A stretch of DNA of 10,463 bases. Source: Pseudomonadota bacterium. Lineage in GTDB: Bacteria; Pseudomonadota; Alphaproteobacteria; Acetobacterales; Acetobacteraceae. Position 1 is the stretch's first letter; every line of letters starts with the position of its first letter. The notes beneath the pieces were generated by a model. The model did no database searches and was not told the origin of the DNA. It was given only the letters and a program-made list of their open reading frames with translations. The stretch spans positions 1-10,463 of the forward strand of contig JAKAZX010000110.1 of the NCBI GenBank assembly GCA_021826485.1, given 5' to 3'. A program made the translations under genes and the position numbers. This document shows positions 6,632-10,463 of this stretch, one piece after another.

Positions 6632-8290
6632 TTAGCTCTTCTGCAACGCGAAGGTGTTGCCGAAGAAGTAGTTGGACGGGTGGATCGCTGCGCCGAGCAC
6701 GCTCTTGTCGTAGAAGGTGAAGTTGTTGCGGAAGATCGGCTGCGTGATCGGCCCGTCCTCATGCATGATCTGTTCGAGCTGGCCGAGCAACTCGCGCCGC
6801 TTGCCCATGTCCAGCGTGCCTTCGGCCTTGGTGAGAATCTCGTCGAACTTCGGATTGCTGTAGCCGCTCTCGTTCCACGGCACGCCGGTGCGATAGCCGA
6901 GGCCCATGATCATCATGGCGAGCGGGCGGTGATACCAGATGGTGGCGCCGAACGGCACCTTGGTCCACACGTCCCAGTATTCCGCGCCGGGCATCACGTT
7001 GAGCTTGACGTTGACGCCGACCTTCTTCCACTGCTCGGCCGCGGCCTGCGCCTGCGACACGATCCAGGGCAGATCGTTCGGCACATACATCGTGGTTTCG
7101 AGGCCGTTGGCATATCCCGCTTCGGCCAGCAGCTTCTTTGCCTCGTCCGGATGGTAGCCCATCGGCGTGATCGGCATGGTGTCCGGCTGCGCCGGCGAGC
7201 AATGGGTGTGATCGCCCGCGATGCCGATGCCGCGCACCGCGATCTCGAGGATCGGGCCGGGATCGAGCGCGAGCTTCAGCGCCTTGCGCACGCGCGGGTC
7301 GTTGAACGGCTTTTCCGAGTTCTTGAACCGCATCACCGCGGTCTCGGCGCTGCGCACCTGATAGAGCTGCAGATGCGCCATCGCCTTCAGCGCATCGAGC
7401 TGCATCGGATCGGCGAAGATCAGCCCGTGAATCTGCCGCGAAGCGAGCGCCGCGATCGCCGCCGCCGGGTCATCGCCGGTGTCCACCTGCTCGATGCCGT
7501 CGAGATAGGCGGGCTGGCCCCAGTACGATTTCGCCTTGCGCAGCACGGCGATCTTGCCGGTATCCACCTGCACCAGCTCGAACGGGCCGGTGCCCTGCGC
7601 GCCGGGCTGGAAGACGCCCTTCTCGTCCGGATACATCATTGCCGCTGGGTAGTGGAACAGATGCTCCGGCACCGAGACCTGCGGCTCCTTGCAGTTTAGC
7701 CGCACCGTGTGGGCATCGACGCGCTCGATCGCGTTGGCGTCCCACAGCTCGGTGGTCGGCTTGCCGTCCGCACCCTTGGTGTCCTTCAGCAGATAGCCCT
7801 TGACCAGCCCGACGAAGGAGGAGCCGACCGCGGAGTCGGTCAACTGGCGCAGGTTCCAGACCACGTCATCGGCGGTGAAGTCGCGGCCGTTATGCCACTT
7901 CACGCCCTTGCGCACATTGAGCGTCCAGGTCTTCAGGTCGGGGCTGACCGACCAGCCTTCCAGCAGATAGGGATGGGTGATGTTCTCCGCGTCGGTCAAG
8001 GTCAGGTATTCGACCACCTGCCGTGACACGTTGCTGTCGTAGCCGCCCCAGGAATAGGTGTGCGGCGTCTTGAGATCCTTGATGCGCGTGCCGACGCGCA
8101 GCGTGCCGCCCATCGGCATGTCGGCGGCGCGCGCGCGCGGCATCGGCGAAACACCAGCCAGCTTCATCGCGACCGGTGCGGCAACACCGAGCAAAGTCGC
8201 GAAGCGCACGAACTCGCGCCGGTTCATTTTGCCGTCCGCAAGCTGCGCTCGCAGCTTTTTCAAATGCGGCATCTTGTCTTCGTCCGACAT
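6632..8290 (-). CDS. ABC transporter substrate-binding protein, peptide/opine/nickel type (SBP family 5), Tat-exported
   Basis: This is a 552-residue periplasmic binding protein, the solute receptor of the importer that follows. A long N-region leads to the twin-arginine motif NRREFVRFA (23-31, Arg24-Arg25), a hydrophobic stretch (32-46) and a likely cleavage site after PRARA (51-55), suggesting folded export by Tat. The mature protein shows family-5 landmarks: LLEGWSVSPDLKTWTLNVRK (109-128), GVKWHNGRDFTADDV (129-143), GTGPFELV (233-240), FNDPRVRKAL (329-338) and YHPDEAKKLLAEAGY (379-393). After IWYHRP (451-456), the aspartate that in DppA/OppA-like proteins binds a peptide amino group is not evident, so a classic dipeptide ligand is not assured. 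The ATG at 8288-8290 has GGGGAG seven to eight nt upstream. It is first of the transporter operon, preceded by a 114-nt gap with inverted repeats. Confidence 0.94.
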   Translation of the reverse strand: MSDEDKMPHLKKLRAQLADGKMNRREFVRFATLLGVAAPVAMKLAGVSPMPRARAADMPMGGTLRVGTRIKDLKTPHTYSWGGYDSNVSRQVVEYLTLTDAENITHPYLLEGWSVSPDLKTWTLNVRKGVKWHNGRDFTADDVVWNLRQLTDSAVGSSFVGLVKGYLLKDTKGADGKPTTELWDANAIERVDAHTVRLNCKEPQVSVPEHLFHYPAAMMYPDEKGVFQPGAQGTGPFELVQVDTGKIAVLRKAKSYWGQPAYLDGIEQVDTGDDPAAAIAALASRQIHGLIFADPMQLDALKAMAHLQLYQVRSAETAVMRFKNSEKPFNDPRVRKALKLALDPGPILEIAVRGIGIAGDHTHCSPAQPDTMPITPMGYHPDEAKKLLAEAGYANGLETTMYVPNDLPWIVSQAQAAAEQWKKVGVNVKLNVMPGAEYWDVWTKVPFGATIWYHRPLAMMIMGLGYRTGVPWNESGYSNPKFDEILTKAEGTLDMGKRRELLGQLEQIMHEDGPITQPIFRNNFTFYDKSVLGAAIHPSNYFFGNTFALQKS

Positions 8291-8340
8291 GGTCCACTCC
8301 CCGCGTGTTGGGCCGCTTCTTCGCAGCGGCGGCAGAAATT

Positions 8341-8358
8341 CATGCGATCACCCGCATG
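8341..8358. promoter_or_regulatory. Inverted repeat CATGCG-n6-CGCATG upstream of the binding-protein gene
   Basis: Perfect 6-bp arms (8341-8346 and 8353-8358) surround a 6-nt centre, about 50 nt before the binding-protein ATG. It could be a regulator site or a short leader hairpin. On the minus strand the sequence AATTTCT follows, so a weak terminator for the reductase gene is a further option. Short repeats of this size also arise by chance. Confidence 0.3.
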
Positions 8359-8376
8359 CCGCCACATTCATGGGGA

Positions 8377-8393
8377 TTGACGAACCGCGTCAA
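8377..8393. promoter_or_regulatory. Operator-like inverted repeat TTGACG-n5-CGTCAA upstream of the transporter operon
   Basis: Perfect 6-bp arms (8377-8382 and 8388-8393) with a 5-nt centre (AACCG) lie 11 nt after the reductase stop and 86 nt before the binding-protein ATG. The minus-strand half TTGACG at 8388-8393 equals a good -35 hexamer, but 17 nt on only TGAATG is found, so the promoter itself is not convincing. A dimeric repressor bound here could block the -35 element. No regulator gene is in the window. Confidence 0.4.
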
Positions 8394-8404
8394 GATGCAA
8401 CCGG

Positions 8405-9241
8405 CTAGAGCATGGCGAGCGGCTGGCGGTGCGCCGGCGGCGGAAACGCGCGGTCGATCGTGGCAAGGTCGTCGGCATCCAGCGTCAGCGCCGCGGCGGC
8501 GGCATTTTCCTGCACATGGGCGAGATCGGATGATTTCGGGATGGCGATGACGCCCGGATGGCGGAGCGCCCAGGCCAGCGCCACCTGAGCCGGCGTCACG
8601 CCATGCCGCCGCGCCACCGCGGCAAGCGCACGGTCGCGCAGCAAACGTCCGCCCTGGCCGACCGGGGAGTAGGCCATCACCGGCATGCCACGCAGCGCGC
8701 ACCAGGCGAGCAGGTCGAACTCGATGCCGCGCGCCTGCGGATTGTACAGCACCTGATCGGTGGCACAGGCGCCGCCGCCCGCCAGCGCGGCCAGCGCCGT
8801 CAGATCGGCCACGTCGAGATTCGATACGCCCCAGGCGCGAACATGCCCGGCCCGCAGCAGCGCCGTCATCGCCGCGACCGTCTCCTCCAGCGGGACGCTG
8901 CCGCGCCAGTGCAGCAGATAGAGGTCGATCCGGTCGGTGCGCAGCCGCCGCAGGCTGCGCGCGCAGGCGGCGGGCAGGCGGGTGCGGCCGGCGTTCTGCG
9001 GCAGCACCTTGCTGACCACGAATGCGTCATCGCGCCGCCCTGCCAGCGCCTCGGCCACCACCTCCTCCGCCCCGCCATCGGCATACATCTCGGCGGTGTC
9101 GATCAGCGTCATGCCGAGGTCGAGGCCGCGCCGCAGTGCCTCCGCCTCCGCCCGCCGGTTCGCCCGCACCTCGCCCATGTGCCAGGTTCCCTGGCCAAGT
9201 GCCGGCACCGTCCGGCCGTCGGGGAAGGCGACCGTGCGCAT
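8405..9241 (-). CDS. YeaE-like aldo/keto reductase
   Basis: This 278-residue single-domain TIM-barrel oxidoreductase uses NADPH to reduce aldehydes or ketones. The catalytic tetrad is complete: Asp48 and Tyr53 in DTAEMYADGGAE, Lys78 in VSKVLP and His111 in LYLLHW. The cofactor-phosphate loop AIPKSSDLAHVQENAAA (233-249) is present. It resembles E. coli YeaE along most of its length (AVGQGTW---, LIDTAEMYADGGAE, RGIE-DLL-WC, MPVMAYSP), a protein reported to reduce methylglyoxal. The frame is open further upstream to 9625, but that part overlaps the peptidase and lacks family similarity. The ATG at 9239-9241 has GGGAGGA five nt before it, formed just after the peptidase TAG, and only 10 nt separate the genes. 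The natural substrate here is unknown; a reactive aldehyde or a ketone from the neighbouring pathway is plausible. Confidence 0.93.
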   Translation of the reverse strand: MRTVAFPDGRTVPALGQGTWHMGEVRANRRAEAEALRRGLDLGMTLIDTAEMYADGGAEEVVAEALAGRRDDAFVVSKVLPQNAGRTRLPAACARSLRRLRTDRIDLYLLHWRGSVPLEETVAAMTALLRAGHVRAWGVSNLDVADLTALAALAGGGACATDQVLYNPQARGIEFDLLAWCALRGMPVMAYSPVGQGGRLLRDRALAAVARRHGVTPAQVALAWALRHPGVIAIPKSSDLAHVQENAAAAALTLDADDLATIDRAFPPPAHRQPLAML

Positions 9242-9251
9242 CGCGTCCTCC

Positions 9252-10253
9252 CTATGCCGCCGCCGCTTCCGCCACGCGCAGGACCCGCAGGAAATTGCCG
9301 CCCCACAGCGCCGCGATGGCGGCTTCGTCATAGCCGCGGCGCACCAGTTCGGCGGTGATGGCGGGGCTTTCCGCCGCGTCGCGCCAGCCGCTGAACCCGC
9401 CGCCGCCGTCGAAATCCGAGGAGATGCCGACATGGGCAAGCCCGATGCGGCGGACCGCGTAATCCACGTGGTCGACGAAATCGGCAGGGGTGACGCTGTC
9501 CGGCTTGCCGCCGCTGCGCAGGAATGCCGGCATGGCGGTGATCTGCACGACGCCGCCGACATCGCGCAGCACGTCGAGCTGCGCGTCGTCGAGGTTGCGC
9601 GGATGGTCGGCCAGCGCCCGCACACAGGAATGCGAGGCGATCACCGGCGTGCGGGACGCGGCTGCGGCCGCCAGCATGGCGGCGCGCGAGGCGTGCGAGA
9701 CATCGACCAGGATGCCGCGCCGGTTCATCGCCGCGATCGCGCGGACACCGAACGCGGACAGGCCGCCATGCTCCTCCGGCACGTCGCCGAGCTCGGGGCG
9801 GGCGGCGGCGGAATCGGCCAGATCGTTGTGGCCGTTATGGGTGAGCGTGACGTAGCGCACGCCGAGATCGGCAAGCCGTTGCAGACGGTCGAGGTCGCTG
9901 CCGATCGCGTAGCCGTTCTCCAGCGCCGGCAGGATCGCGGTGCGGCCGTCGCGGAACGCCTGCGCGATGTCGTCGGCGGTGCGGCACAGCCGGGCGGCGC
10001 CGGCCCCCATGCCGCGGATGGCGCCCAGCATGGCGACGGCGCGCTCGAACGCGGCCTGATGCCCATCCTGCGTGCGCCGACCCTGCGGGATGTAGGCGGC
10101 AAAGCAGCCGGCCGCCAGGTGGCCCCGCCGCATCTTGGGCAGATCGACCCGCCGCGTCGTCTCGGCGTCGAAGGGCGGGCCGTCGGGCCAGGGGATGTCG
10201 ATATGCGAGTCCAGCGTGAGCAGGCGCAGATGCAGCTCGTGTGCGTCGGTCAT
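9252..10253 (-). CDS. Membrane-dipeptidase-type (M19) zinc peptidase
   Basis: This 333-residue enzyme belongs to peptidase family M19 (renal dipeptidase/PepD-like, amidohydrolase fold), which cleaves dipeptides, including some with a C-terminal D-residue. The binuclear zinc site is visible: His17 and Asp19 in DSHIDIP, bridging Glu112 in ALENG, His187 in VDVSHAS and His208 in IASHS, with the catalytic-side Asp280 in SSDFDG. Other family marks are VRYVTLTHNGHNDLADS (132-148) and GGVVQI (233-238). Length is typical of bacterial members and no signal peptide is seen, so it should act in the cytoplasm, downstream of import. The ATG at 10251-10253 has only a weak GTGGCGG upstream; no better start is available. 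It is first of a pair with the reductase and is divergent from the tRNA gene. Some bacterial M19 genes lie in pyrroloquinoline-quinone or modified amino-acid clusters, so the substrate need not be a plain dipeptide. Confidence 0.94.
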   Translation of the reverse strand: MTDAHELHLRLLTLDSHIDIPWPDGPPFDAETTRRVDLPKMRRGHLAAGCFAAYIPQGRRTQDGHQAAFERAVAMLGAIRGMGAGAARLCRTADDIAQAFRDGRTAILPALENGYAIGSDLDRLQRLADLGVRYVTLTHNGHNDLADSAAARPELGDVPEEHGGLSAFGVRAIAAMNRRGILVDVSHASRAAMLAAAAASRTPVIASHSCVRALADHPRNLDDAQLDVLRDVGGVVQITAMPAFLRSGGKPDSVTPADFVDHVDYAVRRIGLAHVGISSDFDGGGGFSGWRDAAESPAITAELVRRGYDEAAIAALWGGNFLRVLRVAEAAAA

Positions 10254-10308
10254 GCCGCCACGGTCGATGCCCCCGGACGGCCCGTCAAGCCCGCCCTTCG
10301 CCCGGCGG

Positions 10309-10337
10309 CTGACGCGGTGACTCGAACGCGCTATAGG
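10309..10337 (+). promoter_or_regulatory. Probable sigma-70-type promoter of tRNA-Arg
   Basis: CTGACG (10309-10314) and TATAGG (10332-10337) are separated by 17 nt, each matching four of six consensus bases. Transcription would start near 10344, only a few nt before the mature tRNA 5' end. The same 94-nt gap (10254-10347) must hold the promoter of the divergent peptidase gene; a TTGACG-like hexamer occurs on the minus strand (10283-10288), but no matching -10 was found. Confidence 0.55.
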
Positions 10338-10347
10338 GGGTCGGGCG

Positions 10348-10424
10348 GTTCCCGTAGCTCAGCCGGATAGAGCACAGGATTCCTAATCCTGGGGCCGTGG
10401 GTTCGAATCCCGCCGGGAACGCCA
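10348..10424 (+). tRNA. tRNA-Arg (anticodon CCT)
   Basis: The full cloverleaf can be folded by eye. The acceptor stem GTTCCCG (10348-10354) pairs with CGGGAAC (10414-10420), followed by discriminator G and an encoded CCA (10422-10424). The D-stem is GCTC/GAGC (10357-10360 with 10370-10373). The anticodon stem CAGGA/TCCTG (10375-10379 with 10387-10391) holds the loop TTCCTAA with anticodon CCT (10382-10384), reading AGG. The T-arm contains TTCGAAT (10402-10408) in a 5-bp stem with one G-T pair. AGG is a rare codon in such GC-rich genomes. tRNA-Arg genes are common integration sites, but no integrase or repeated 3' end is seen here. Confidence 0.97.
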
Positions 10425-10463
10425 GTCGTGCCATGTCCATACCGGGCGCATGGGTGACGATCT

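Noticed and set aside
9242..9625. N-terminal extension of the aldo/keto reductase frame
   Set aside because: It overlaps the peptidase gene in another frame, and a strong GGGAGGA ribosome-binding site sits directly before the ATG at 9241.
8937..10370. 477-codon plus-strand frame opposite the peptidase and reductase genes
   Set aside because: It runs antisense across two well-supported genes and into the tRNA region, with no recognisable domain.
10425..10463. Possible plus-strand gene start at ATG 10433
   Set aside because: Only ten open codons remain before the edge and no ribosome-binding site precedes it.

Overview
The window is very GC-rich, with G/C-ending codons and long spurious antisense reading frames. 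That composition, a Tat-type export signal on a solute-binding protein, and a tRNA-Arg gene with an encoded CCA end suggest an alphaproteobacterial chromosome. A Rhodospirillales/Acetobacteraceae-like host is my guess from style; no marker gene proves it. No insertion sequence, integrase, CRISPR array or phage gene is visible.

Layout: all eight protein genes lie on the minus strand, so transcription runs from right to left. At the far right is a plus-strand tRNA-Arg(CCT) (10348-10424) with its own promoter, divergent from the first minus-strand gene. Reading leftward, the first pair is an M19 membrane-dipeptidase-type peptidase (9252-10253) and a YeaE-like aldo/keto reductase (8405-9241), 10 nt apart. 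A 114-nt gap with two short inverted repeats follows. Then comes a complete peptide-type ABC importer: a Tat-targeted binding protein (6632-8290), two permeases (5547-6557 and 4669-5547), a double-headed ATPase (2628-4664), and an MgtC/SapB-family membrane protein 14 nt behind it (1834-2613). After a GC-rich gap, an M24-fold metalloenzyme resembling the DMSP lyase DddP (444-1721) overlaps by 10 nt the start of an ornithine cyclodeaminase/mu-crystallin-family gene, which runs off the left edge (1-453).

Working together (inference): the importer would bring in a peptide-like or modified amino-acid-like compound. The M19 and M24 enzymes would cleave it, and the cyclodeaminase-family enzyme and aldo/keto reductase would process imine, ketone or aldehyde products. 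The most interesting element is the DddP-like protein. It keeps the six metal-ligand positions and the proposed catalytic Asp of DddP, yet sits in a peptide-uptake cluster next to a cyclodeaminase, a pairing reminiscent of EutD/EutC in ectoine use. Its true substrate is open. Other points of note are a perfect hairpin repeat whose arm appears to supply the ribosome-binding site of the first permease, a permease with a degenerate EAA loop, and an MgtC-family gene at the tail of a peptide transporter operon.
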